From Acholeplasmataceae bacterium (lineage in GTDB: Bacteria > Bacillota_I > Bacilli_A > Izemoplasmatales > Hujiaoplasmataceae), in assembly GCA_012515085.1 (NCBI GenBank), contig JAAYZB010000150.1:1-13565 (forward strand): 13,565 nucleotides of DNA, written 5' to 3'. Position 1 is the stretch's first letter. Each line of letters starts with the position of its first letter. Shown one piece after another: positions 6,696 through 13,565 of the stretch. A model generated the notes under the pieces. It was not told the origin of the DNA. It was given only the letters and a program-made list of their open reading frames with translations, and did no database searches. The translations under genes and the position numbers were made by a program.

Positions 6696-9071
6696 TCAAG
6701 CCCAGAATTTGACGAGTTCTCGTTTGGCGACGGACATGAGGATGTATGTCGATTCCATCAATAACAATAGAAGCAAAATGCTGGGAACCGACAGAGGCAC
6801 CAACTTGAAGAATCGTTCTCCCAATACAATGAAACAGAATGCCGAGATGAATCCAGCAGACATAATGACGATTGAGCGCAAACGATTCAATGGAGTCGAG
6901 ATGTTGACGAGGACCAATAGGTAGGCGAATGTGGCCGCGATAATTCCCACTGTGGAGATTTCCCCAGAGGTGATTGAGGGCCAAAAACGGGCGAAACCAT
7001 AGACGGCTAAGAGATTCAATACAATCAATATTGCCCCGGGAATCACTTGGCGGAAGACGTTTCTCAAGAAATGGCCCTGGAACAGTTTATTGTTTGGCTC
7101 TAGGGCAATGACGACCGATGGAAAAGAAATGATGAACGTTTCAATCACAAACATTTGGACAGGTTCAAAAGGATAAATGTTGGCAGTGAGCAACATGATG
7201 ATCGTCAACAAGATCGTATAGACCGTTTTGACGAGATAGAGCACCGAGGCGCGTTCCATGTTATTGACGATTTGCCGGCCATTTTTGACGATTTGTGGCA
7301 TCGAGGAGAAATCGCTGTCAAGCAAGACCAAATGACTGATGTTTCTCGCTGCATCTGATCCGTTTGCCATGGCAATCGAACAATCAGCTGCTTTTAGGGC
7401 CAAAATGTCGTTGACACCATCACCCACCATGGCGACTTTGCGGCCAAGTTTTTGAAAATGGGTTATCAGCAATTTCTTTTGATCTGGTCTTACTCGGCCA
7501 AATACCGTGTATTGGGAAGCTACCTCTAGGATTTTCTCATCGCTGAGATTGGCTAAAGAAATGGCTTTATTAGCGTTCGGAACGCCTGCTCTTTCCGCCA
7601 CGTCTGCGACCGTCAAATGATTGTCTCCGCTTATGATCTTGATGTCGACACCCGAAGTATGAAAATCATTCAAGGTGGATAAGGCACTTTCACGAACGTG
7701 GTCATCCAATAATATTAAAGCTATTGGAACAACCTTCCCCGATATTTTTTCTTCCGAAATCTTTTCTGCTTGGGCAAAAAGGAGAACGCGTTTTCCTTTC
7801 CTAGCAAATGCTTCCACTTGCTTTTTGATCGACATATACTTTCCCTTAAGAACCATTTCGGGTGCTCCGATTGCAAAAATCCCAAAATCGAAACAAACCG
7901 CACTGTATTTGTTTTGCGAACTAAAGGCAAGAGTCTTTTTCGAAAAGAACTTCCGTTTTTTGCCAAAGTATTTTGATAGGGCCATTCCGGTAGGGTTGGT
8001 TTCTTTCAAAGCATAGTTCATCGAGGATATGATCTGCTCAAGTTTCTTTTGATCAAACAAAGCCGTTTCAATTGTATCTGTCTGGATGGATTCAACACCA
8101 GAGACACGCATGGAGCCATCCGTTAGCGTGCCGGTTTTGTCCAGACAGACCATATCGATCCGTGACAAGGTTTCGATTGAATATAGTTCTTGGACTAAGA
8201 CGTTTTTCTTAGACAATTTGATAACGCCAGTCGCAAACGTGAAAGTAGTCAACAAAAACATCCCCGAAGGCACCATGGCTACCATGGATCCTGCCATTTT
8301 TTTCAAAGCGTTTTGATAAGGTTCGCCAGCTTGGAAGAAATCGGGAAGATAGTCATATCCAGATTTGGTAAAAGCGGTAAAGAAAGTCATCAGTCCCAAA
8401 GGGATAATGATGATCCCAATCACTTTGAGAATTTTTTTCATCGATCGCAACATGACAGAGGTTGGTTTTCCTAAAGTTTTCACTTTTGCGGACAATTGTT
8501 CAATGAAATTGTCTTTCCCCACCAATTTGACCCGTGTGAAGGCGTTCCCCGAGACGACGAAACTTCCAGAATAAACACGGTCTCCGGGTTTTTTGACCAC
8601 TGGTTCCGCTTCACCGGTCAAATTTGCTTCGTTTACGATCAGCACACCCTCGGCTATGTCACTGTCCGTGACGATTTGATTGCCTGCTTTTAAACAATAG
8701 AGATCGTCCACGACCAGTTCTTCGATGGGAATTTCCAATTCAAAATGTTGGCGAATCACAGATGCCATTGGCTGAGATAGCAATGATAATTCCTTTACTG
8801 TGCTTCGAGCTTTTAATTCTTGAATGATTCCTATCAATGTATTCATCAACGCGATAACCACAAAAAACATATTTTCAAAACTGCGAATGGAAATAAGCAA
8901 TATAGCTAAAAGCGCTAAAATCAGATTAAAATAGGAAAAAAGATTGTCACTGATGATTTTTCCGACGGATTTTAAATTGGAGGCTGGTTTTCGGTTAACT
9001 TTCCCATCTAGAAAGCGCTGATTGACTTCTTCAATTGTCAAACCGCCATTCACTGCTTTTTCCTTGGCCAT
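6696..9071 (-). CDS. Cation-transporting P-type ATPase, CtpE-like
   Basis: Membrane pump of 791 residues driven by an aspartyl-phosphate cycle. Seen: N-terminal GLTIEEVNQRF (10-20); paired helices near 48-62 and 66-84; actuator-domain LTGEAEP (151-157); helices near 215-234 and 260-284; phosphorylation motif DKTGTLTDG (311-319, Asp311); hinge MVGDGVND (548-555); and C-terminal helices from about 605 to 780. The membrane motif ahead of the phosphorylation site is VPSG (267-270), where SERCA-type calcium pumps have PEGL. The N-terminus and IETFIISFPSVVIALEPN (643-660) resemble the mycobacterial CtpE group, reported to handle calcium; the ion here is inference. No N-terminal CXXC heavy-metal domain is present. 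The start is supported by AAGGAAG 7 bases upstream. It ends in TGA with no clear terminator before glgA. Confidence 0.88.
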   Translation of the reverse strand: MAKEKAVNGGLTIEEVNQRFLDGKVNRKPASNLKSVGKIISDNLFSYFNLILALLAILLISIRSFENMFFVVIALMNTLIGIIQELKARSTVKELSLLSQPMASVIRQHFELEIPIEELVVDDLYCLKAGNQIVTDSDIAEGVLIVNEANLTGEAEPVVKKPGDRVYSGSFVVSGNAFTRVKLVGKDNFIEQLSAKVKTLGKPTSVMLRSMKKILKVIGIIIIPLGLMTFFTAFTKSGYDYLPDFFQAGEPYQNALKKMAGSMVAMVPSGMFLLTTFTFATGVIKLSKKNVLVQELYSIETLSRIDMVCLDKTGTLTDGSMRVSGVESIQTDTIETALFDQKKLEQIISSMNYALKETNPTGMALSKYFGKKRKFFSKKTLAFSSQNKYSAVCFDFGIFAIGAPEMVLKGKYMSIKKQVEAFARKGKRVLLFAQAEKISEEKISGKVVPIALILLDDHVRESALSTLNDFHTSGVDIKIISGDNHLTVADVAERAGVPNANKAISLANLSDEKILEVASQYTVFGRVRPDQKKLLITHFQKLGRKVAMVGDGVNDILALKAADCSIAMANGSDAARNISHLVLLDSDFSSMPQIVKNGRQIVNNMERASVLYLVKTVYTILLTIIMLLTANIYPFEPVQMFVIETFIISFPSVVIALEPNNKLFQGHFLRNVFRQVIPGAILIVLNLLAVYGFARFWPSITSGEISTVGIIAATFAYLLVLVNISTPLNRLRSIVIMSAGFISAFCFIVLGERFFKLVPLSVPSILLLLLLMESTYILMSVAKRELVKFWA

Positions 9072-9095
9072 CTTGTCACTTCCTTGCTTTTTATT

Positions 9096-9125
9096 ATTTT
9101 ATCATATTTTAAATTAAATTGATAA
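9096..9125 (-). promoter_or_regulatory. Probable promoter of the P-type ATPase gene
   Basis: Minus strand TTATCA (9125-9120), an 18-base AT-rich spacer, and TAAAAT (9101-9096), with a leader of about 20 bases before the start. Both boxes are imperfect; position and the terminator just upstream favour it. Confidence 0.45.
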
Positions 9126-9172
9126 CGGTTTCTGGAAAGCATCTTGATTTCTGGCGATTTTCTTGGATTATG

Positions 9173-9199
9173 AAAAAAACGACGTTCATAGTCGTTTTT
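9173..9199 (-). terminator. Terminator of the nucleoside kinase gene
   Basis: Minus strand stem AAAAACGAC (9199-9191) pairs with GTCGTTTTT (9183-9175) around a 7-base loop, followed by more T (seven in all, 9179-9173). It lies about 25 bases after the kinase stop. Confidence 0.85.
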
Positions 9200-9223
9200 A
9201 TTTGGTGTATAAGGAAACTCAGA

Positions 9224-10852
9224 CTAGTGGGCAAAAACACTCTTGCCGATAAACTCCCGTAATAGAGAATTACATGGGACGAGATATTGATTGATTTCTT
9301 TGAAATACTTCAAGAACTTTATTAAACGATTAGCTTGAATGAAATATTCAGAGTCGTTCGATATCTGTTTGAGAGCGGTCATTGCATACCTTTTCAGAAC
9401 GCAGAATTCATAAGTCAACTCCGAGTTATAAATGTAGTTCGCACTCTCGATGAAAGGATAGATCCAACGATATTCTCCACGGCGGACCGAAGGCCACATC
9501 GCCAAGGTTTTTTCTGGGGAGGTGTTGCGAAACTGAAGATCTCGGACAATTCGGCGCAACAATCGGATATCGGTCAGATTGATTGGATTGTTGTAGTCAA
9601 TGTTTATTTGTGCCAACGGCGAGATATAGATTTTAAACTTTTGATTGGCAGGAATAAACTCCGTCAAAAGATCATTGAGGGCATGGATGCCTTCAATGAT
9701 AATGGGATTGTTTCTGGCAATTTTGATTGGGGCCATAAAGCGACGTTCCCGATTAATAAAATCAAAATAGGGTAGGGAGACGGTCTCACCATTTATGAGG
9801 GAGGTGATGTTTTCATTAAACAATTCGAGATCCAACGCTTCGACATGTTCAAGATCCGGTTCGCCAAATTCATCGATTGGCGCTTTATCAACCGGAAGAT
9901 AATAGTTGTCAATCGAAACCATAAGAGGCTTGATTCCACGGGTCAAAAGCTCGATTTGCAGACGGCGAGAGAAAGTCGTTTTTCCGGATGATGATGGACC
10001 GGCTATGGCAATCAAACGCAAATTATCGATGTCACGGGAGATAATCTCGCCCAACTCGCAAAGCTGGTTGTTATGTTTCGTCTCGCACATGTTGACCAAG
10101 TCAACCTCTTGATGATTTTCAATTTTTTTATTGAGTTTGTGGATCATATCTGCATCACAATTAATTGCCCATTGTTCCGCTCGGTTCAATACCCGCAAAA
10201 AACCAGGAGAATCCGAAAATTCGGGGATTGATCCTTTTTCTTCGATCCGGGGATAACGAATTAAAAAACCCGGGTTATAGAATAAAATCTCGAATTCTTG
10301 AAGATAACCAGTGGAAGGAACCATATATCCATACATATAATTCTTATATCCGTCACATTCATAGATGTTGACGATTTCTTTTCGATATTTTAAGATTTCG
10401 ACTTTGTCAAGATATCCTTGACTGCGATAGTACTTCTTCGCATTCGCCAAAGTCTCTTTTATTCGAATGATGGGATAATCTTGCTTGACTATAAATTGCA
10501 TTTCCTGGACGATTTGATGAATCATATCGGGAGTGAGCGCACCATTGACGGCCCGTCCGTATATTCCCATGGAAATACTGTTTGAAAATTTGATTTGCAG
10601 TTTAGAAAAGATCCGGTTAAAAGCCATACAAACAAGATAACGCATGCTAGTTGCATAAATGCGTGAGGAATCCGGATAGGAAAAGTCCAACAGTTCGACG
10701 GTGGCATCGGTATCGACTTCATATGCCAATTCACGGAGCCGGTTATTGACTTTGGCCGCAAAAAAGCGTCCCGGAATGCGATTGGCTAGTGTTTCGAGAC
10801 GAACTTTTCCGGGGTATTGCATTGTTTGATTACCAATTGTGATATTGATCAT
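9224..10852 (-). CDS. Nucleoside (uridine-type) kinase with ThrRS-like N-terminal domains
   Basis: Probable cytosolic nucleoside kinase of 542 residues, more than twice the usual uridine kinase. Residues 1-60 look like a TGS domain (INITIGNQTMQYPGKVRLETLA). About 60-250 corresponds to the second additional domain of threonyl-tRNA synthetase. Residues 278-500 form a P-loop kinase of the uridine kinase/phosphoribulokinase fold: Walker A GPSSSGKTT (285-293), SIDNYYLP (313-320), EHVEALD (335-341), PYFDF (361-365), IIIEGIHALND (384-394) and an arginine-rich lid, RLLRRIVRD (430-438). The His pair of the ThrRS editing site is not seen where expected (YATSMRYL, 66-73), so editing activity is unlikely. 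The architecture is known in Bacillota and Thermotogales as nucleoside kinase; the exact substrate is uncertain. A GGGGGA ribosome site lies 6 bases before the start. It is a single-gene unit. Confidence 0.85.
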   Translation of the reverse strand: MINITIGNQTMQYPGKVRLETLANRIPGRFFAAKVNNRLRELAYEVDTDATVELLDFSYPDSSRIYATSMRYLVCMAFNRIFSKLQIKFSNSISMGIYGRAVNGALTPDMIHQIVQEMQFIVKQDYPIIRIKETLANAKKYYRSQGYLDKVEILKYRKEIVNIYECDGYKNYMYGYMVPSTGYLQEFEILFYNPGFLIRYPRIEEKGSIPEFSDSPGFLRVLNRAEQWAINCDADMIHKLNKKIENHQEVDLVNMCETKHNNQLCELGEIISRDIDNLRLIAIAGPSSSGKTTFSRRLQIELLTRGIKPLMVSIDNYYLPVDKAPIDEFGEPDLEHVEALDLELFNENITSLINGETVSLPYFDFINRERRFMAPIKIARNNPIIIEGIHALNDLLTEFIPANQKFKIYISPLAQINIDYNNPINLTDIRLLRRIVRDLQFRNTSPEKTLAMWPSVRRGEYRWIYPFIESANYIYNSELTYEFCVLKRYAMTALKQISNDSEYFIQANRLIKFLKYFKEINQYLVPCNSLLREFIGKSVFAH

Positions 10853-10884
10853 GACATTCCCCCATTTGAAACGATTGTATTCTT

Positions 10885-10912
10885 ATTTTACTACAATTCC
10901 CTTTATTTGCAA
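10885..10912 (-). promoter_or_regulatory. Promoter of the nucleoside kinase gene
   Basis: Minus strand TTGCAA (10912-10907), a 16-base spacer, and TAAAAT (10890-10885), about 33 bases before the start codon. The -35 matches the consensus at four of six bases and the -10 at five of six. Confidence 0.55.
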
Positions 10913-11062
10913 CTACTATCTCTCGGATGACTTTCCTTTTTCTCACTCAAGTAAAAGCAGAAAGTTCAAACAAGCTTCAAATCCAAAAGCGGTACTTGGT
11001 TTGTGCCAAAAAGAGATTACCTATGTTTTGTAACAGCGTTTTATTTCACGATAATCGAAAAA

Positions 11063-11102
11063 CGGACTTTTGATTTTTCCTATATCAAATCAGATTTGTC
11101 CG
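11063..11102. repeat. Imperfect inverted repeat upstream of the YwaF-like gene
   Basis: Outer arms CGGAC (11063-11067) and GTCCG (11098-11102) enclose inner arms TGATTT (11071-11076) and AAATCA (11087-11092). It sits where a -35 box would be expected for the -10 at 11126, so it could be an operator. The arm spacing is uneven (3 versus 5 bases), and chance in AT-rich DNA is not excluded. Confidence 0.35.
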
Positions 11103-11125
11103 TGCTATTTTCGCTCCTTTTGTAT

Positions 11126-11131
11126 TATAAT
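11126..11131 (+). promoter_or_regulatory. -10 box for the YwaF-like gene
   Basis: A perfect TATAAT 33 bases before the start codon. No good -35 lies 16-18 bases upstream and there is no TG extension, so it may depend on an activator or an alternative sigma factor, or be weak. Confidence 0.5.
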
Positions 11132-11164
11132 AGAATCTAATCAAATGGATAGTGAGGATACGCG

Positions 11165-11992
11165 ATGTTTTTGGCTTCCTTTTTTACCAGCGCGGGTATG
11201 GATGACAACCCCACTGGATATCTCTTTACGTGGCGTCATTTTCTTTACATTGGATTTGCTATCCTAGCTTTTTGGTTGCTGATGAAGTTACTCTTGAAGC
11301 AAAGCGAAAAAACAAAACGAACAGCGGTGATTGTTCTCGGAATTCTTATGTTGCTTTTGAAATATGGTGGAGAAATCTTGTTTGTCTGGGAATGGAATCG
11401 TTTTGGTGATAGCATCTCGAGTTTCTCTCATCCTTTTTGGGATGTTCGCACTTTCATTTCTTTTCAGATTTGCGGCATTAACAATGTGTTGCTACCACTG
11501 GTTATTTGGTTCAATATCAAGCCGATGAAAGATTTCCTTTATACGACATCAATCATGGGTGGTTTGGCCGTGATTTTATATCCGGTAGGCATTCTTTATG
11601 GCGACCCCTTTGTGCTGACTTTTCCGATCATCCGCAGTTTAATTGTCCATTTTTTGTTGGTTTTCCTCCCCTGTTTCATGATTGCGACAGGCGATTTCCA
11701 GTTGGAAAAAAAACGCTGGAAGAACACGTTCTTCGGAGCGTTGATTGTTTCTGCTTTTGCTATGTTAGGCAACTTGTTCATCGATCCAGATGCCAATAAT
11801 CTATATCTGATGAAAAATCCGTTTCTTGGTGGTCCGATTCCACTTTTGAATTCATTGCCCAATGGAGTTCATGTCATTTTTCTTCTCGTGATGGTTTTTC
11901 TGGCGTTTTTGATGGAATATTGGCTGATTGGTAAATATCAGCGGTTCCAACACAGAAACAATTTTCTAGCGGATGCCAAAGAGAAAACCTGA
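11165..11992 (+). CDS. Seven-helix membrane protein, YwaF/TMEM164-like
   Basis: Predicted integral membrane protein of 275 residues, with hydrophobic segments near 26-45, 53-73, 98-117, 127-146, 153-175, 189-206 and 235-255 and a basic C-terminal tail. Length, helix pattern, a Cys in the third helix (FQICGINNVLLPL, Cys103), a His in the fifth (RSLIVHFLLVFLP, His162) and the later NNLYLMKNP (211-219) resemble the bacterial YwaF/TMEM164 family. Human TMEM164 is reported to be a phospholipid acyltransferase; the role of bacterial members is not established. The start is supported by GAGG 7 bases upstream; the next in-frame ATG (residue 12) would drop the leader before the first helix and has no better site. 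It stands alone, convergent with the sigma factor operon. Family assignment is by eye and moderate. Confidence 0.6.
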   Translation: MFLASFFTSAGMDDNPTGYLFTWRHFLYIGFAILAFWLLMKLLLKQSEKTKRTAVIVLGILMLLLKYGGEILFVWEWNRFGDSISSFSHPFWDVRTFISFQICGINNVLLPLVIWFNIKPMKDFLYTTSIMGGLAVILYPVGILYGDPFVLTFPIIRSLIVHFLLVFLPCFMIATGDFQLEKKRWKNTFFGALIVSAFAMLGNLFIDPDANNLYLMKNPFLGGPIPLLNSLPNGVHVIFLLVMVFLAFLMEYWLIGKYQRFQHRNNFLADAKEKT

Positions 11993-12029
11993 TTATTGAA
12001 GTCACTTTCAACTCATTATAGATGATTTT

Positions 12030-12065
12030 AAAAAAAAGAACGCTTTCTCCGGCGCCCTTTTTTTT
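12030..12065 (-). terminator. Terminator of the sigma/anti-sigma operon
   Basis: Minus strand: a run of eight A, stem GGGCGC (12057-12052) pairing with GCGTTC (12043-12038, two G-U pairs), loop CGGAGAAA, then eight T (12037-12030). It begins 9 bases after the stop at 12075. On the plus strand the same stem has two A-C mismatches, so it should end the YwaF-like transcript less well. Confidence 0.88.
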
Positions 12066-12074
12066 GAAAGAGTC

Positions 12075-13013
12075 TTAATTGGGATTATTGAGATTCTGAT
12101 ATAAGGGATAGAGGTCTTGTAATGATAACTGAGATAACAAAACCAAATGATCGTAGGTTTGATATTCCGAATATCCCACAAATATATCCAATACTAACTG
12201 CAGTTTCGCTTCGGTAATGGACAGCGATTCAGCAAGAACGCGAAATTCAATGATGCTATAATTTAAAACCGTGTAATCAGAATTGGCGACACCACTGGTC
12301 GTATCGGGTTGATCGGTTGAAGGAGAGTAAGCGGATTGAGTCGTCATCCCCATGGTTGTATTCATCATCGCGGTTGTTGTCATGCAGGCTGTCGTTGAAT
12401 ATTCTGGCATGCCAGTCGAAGGAATCATGGTAGCTGCTTCGATCATCGCATAGCGGTATACTCGATCCGGTGATTCTTCACTGTGTTGATTGATGACAAT
12501 GACCGGCGTCAGAGTCAAATCAAACTGAGCCAATATGATTGTTTTGATTTTATGCTCTTGTTGATAATTGGATCCTTCAATGCCAAACAACATTGGACTA
12601 GCGAGCGAATCGAGAGTTTGGTCAGCCAGTGCCATCGCTTGAATGGATTCCAAAACCGATGATAATGATCCGCTTGTCTTTTCAAGCGAGTCGACCAATA
12701 AATCACCCTCTTCATCCAAACCGGAGACATCGATCACCCGATTATAATGATTCAGAGTAAGTTTGAGAGCAGGGTTGATATCAAGCGTGATTCTAGTTTT
12801 AGGCAAGAAGTGAAAAGTCAGAACCAAGGCACAGAGGATCAATGCCAGTGATCCGGATAGGGTAAGTAGCTTCAGCCACTGAAAGGGTTTCGTTTTTGTT
12901 GCCAGAAGCTCTGATTGAATGTATTGGGAAGGATTCACGAGAAGATCACGGTTATTGGGAACCGAAAAAGAAGCATATTGATTTAACTGTTCTTTGAATT
13001 TCCGATACTTCAT
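12075..13013 (-). CDS. RsgI-like membrane anti-sigma factor
   Basis: Probable membrane-anchored regulator of the sigma factor encoded just upstream; 312 residues. A cytosolic N-terminus (1-45) is followed by one membrane helix (about 46-70) and an extracellular part. Residues 72-110 (RITLDINPALKLTLNHYNRV, then IDVSGLDEEGDLL) match the conserved RsgI middle domain. Residues 190-223 are rich in Met and Thr (eight Met and one Cys), followed by a Ser/Thr/Pro linker to about 243. The C-terminal 70 residues (SITEAKLQLVLDIF, then LSQLSLQDLYPLYQNL) look like a small helical domain. The N-terminus has no HxxxCxxC zinc anti-sigma motif. The ATG overlaps the sigma factor stop (ATGA, 13013-13010), with GGAGG 7 bases before it, so the two are coupled. 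Classic RsgI partners SigI; here the partner looks like an ECF factor. The signal sensed is unknown. Confidence 0.75.
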   Translation of the reverse strand: MKYRKFKEQLNQYASFSVPNNRDLLVNPSQYIQSELLATKTKPFQWLKLLTLSGSLALILCALVLTFHFLPKTRITLDINPALKLTLNHYNRVIDVSGLDEEGDLLVDSLEKTSGSLSSVLESIQAMALADQTLDSLASPMLFGIEGSNYQQEHKIKTIILAQFDLTLTPVIVINQHSEESPDRVYRYAMIEAATMIPSTGMPEYSTTACMTTTAMMNTTMGMTTQSAYSPSTDQPDTTSGVANSDYTVLNYSIIEFRVLAESLSITEAKLQLVLDIFVGYSEYQTYDHLVLLSQLSLQDLYPLYQNLNNPN

Positions 13014-13546
13014 GACGATTCCTCCTTTATCCTCTTTTTAATTTTTTTGATAGCTTTTGAATAAATCCAGGTGATGGTCCCAAGCGGCTTGTCGAGAATT
13101 GCCGCTATTTCTCGATGGGTTAAATTTTCCAGCGTATAAAGAAGGACCACATTGCGTTCTTGTTGATCCAACACGCTTAACACATCACGGATGAAATCGG
13201 CTTTCTCCGCTTCGATTTCTAGATGGTTGATGAATGGATAATCACTGCGATCAAATTCAATGTCCTCGGTAAGGACTGAACGTTTTCGTTTGTTGTATTC
13301 ATTGATCGCCAAATTTTTGGCGATTGTCAATAGGTAGGCGAGAAAGTTTTTTTCCCTATAAGCGTGGATTGATTGCAGCATTCGAATATAAGTATCTTGC
13401 TGGATGTCCTCAGCTAAGGATCGATCTTTCAAAATCGGCAGGATGATAAAGAAAACCTTGCGGTGGGTTTTTTCATAGATGGCATCGAATGCATCCATAT
13501 TTCCCGCCTGTAAAGCTTTCACTAGTTGGTTCAGGCTATCTCCCAT
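13010..13546 (-). CDS. ECF-type RNA polymerase sigma factor
   Basis: Sigma-70 family factor of 178 residues with only regions 2 and 4, the ECF layout. Region 2 spans about 19-90: FDAIYEKTHRKVFFII, then AEDIQQDTYIRMLQSI and FLAYLLTIAKNLAINEYNKR, the last covering the -10 recognition helix. A short acidic linker (93-115) follows. Region 4 spans about 117-172: LDQQERNVVLLYTLENLTHR, then EIAAILDKPLGTITWIYSKA, a helix-turn-helix for the -35 box. Directs RNA polymerase to a small regulon, usually including its own operon. The ATG has a GAGGTGG site about 4-8 bases upstream. Only 19 bases precede it in the window, so the promoter is outside. It is ATGA-coupled to the RsgI-like gene, as expected for a sigma/anti-sigma pair. 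Confidence 0.92.
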   Translation of the reverse strand: MGDSLNQLVKALQAGNMDAFDAIYEKTHRKVFFIILPILKDRSLAEDIQQDTYIRMLQSIHAYREKNFLAYLLTIAKNLAINEYNKRKRSVLTEDIEFDRSDYPFINHLEIEAEKADFIRDVLSVLDQQERNVVLLYTLENLTHREIAAILDKPLGTITWIYSKAIKKIKKRIKEESS

Positions 13547-13565
13547 AGTCCCACCTCAATCTTTC

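Larger units (their letters stand above)
10853..11164. other. Divergent intergenic control region, 312 bases
   Basis: Lies between the nucleoside kinase (minus) and the YwaF-like gene (plus). It holds the kinase promoter (10885-10912), an imperfect inverted repeat (11063-11102) and a -10 box for the plus-strand gene (11126-11131). The middle part, about 10915-11060, shows no RNA gene, riboswitch or supported small ORF. A 64-codon plus-strand frame that starts inside the kinase and ends at 11033 has no ribosome site and was not called. Confidence 0.6.

Noticed and set aside
9335..9775. 146-codon plus-strand frame opposite the nucleoside kinase
   Set aside because: The kinase motifs are continuous on the other strand; no ribosome site supports the antisense frame.
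10839..11033. 64-codon plus-strand frame running into the intergenic region
   Set aside because: It starts within the kinase start region and has neither a ribosome site nor a recognisable sequence.
1..13565. TGA read as tryptophan (mycoplasma code)
   Set aside because: TGA ends the ABC ATPase, P-type ATPase, YwaF-like and sigma factor genes at family-typical lengths, and no in-frame TGA is needed inside any gene.

Overview
The window reads as a chromosomal segment of a low-to-moderate GC Gram-positive-type bacterium: Bacillota, or one of their wall-less relatives that keep the standard code. The evidence is strong AGGAGG-type ribosome sites, TTGACA/TATAAT promoters, U-tract terminators, a tRNA with encoded CCA, and genes typical of these groups (pyruvate phosphate dikinase, a CtpE-like P-type ATPase, the long TGS-type nucleoside kinase, an RsgI-like protein). 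TGA is used as a stop in several genes, so the TGA=Trp code of mycoplasmas does not apply. The species cannot be named from this sequence. No insertion sequence, phage gene or CRISPR array is visible; this looks like ordinary core chromosome with a few less familiar genes.

Layout, left to right. (1) 1-1243, minus: N-terminal 414 codons of pyruvate phosphate dikinase (ppdK), cut by the window edge, with a good extended -10 promoter. (2) 1337-3657, minus: a two-gene ABC exporter operon, ATPase then a large permease, joined by a 4-base ATGA overlap. (3) 3834-3907, plus: a tRNA-Thr(GGT) with its own promoter, convergent with the glycogen genes and sharing a bidirectional terminator with them. (4) 3942-6615, minus: glgA-glgC, ADP-glucose synthesis and glycogen chain elongation. 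(5) 6696-9071, minus: a cation-transporting P-type ATPase whose transcript may run into glgA. (6) 9224-10852, minus: a nucleoside kinase with a ThrRS-like N-terminus, with its own promoter and terminator. (7) 10853-11164: a 312-base divergent control region. (8) 11165-11992, plus: a seven-helix membrane protein resembling the YwaF/TMEM164 family. (9) 12075-13546, minus: an ECF-type sigma factor and a membrane-anchored RsgI-like partner, ATGA-coupled and closed by a strong terminator.

How they fit together. GlgC makes ADP-glucose and pyrophosphate, and GlgA polymerises the glucose. PPDK can use pyrophosphate with PEP and AMP to make ATP and pyruvate, so the central-carbon genes could be linked through pyrophosphate, though they are separate transcription units. 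The sigma/RsgI-like pair looks like an envelope- or stress-sensing switch. Its extracellular part carries an unusual Met/Thr-rich stretch, which with the YwaF-like protein is the least explained part of the window.
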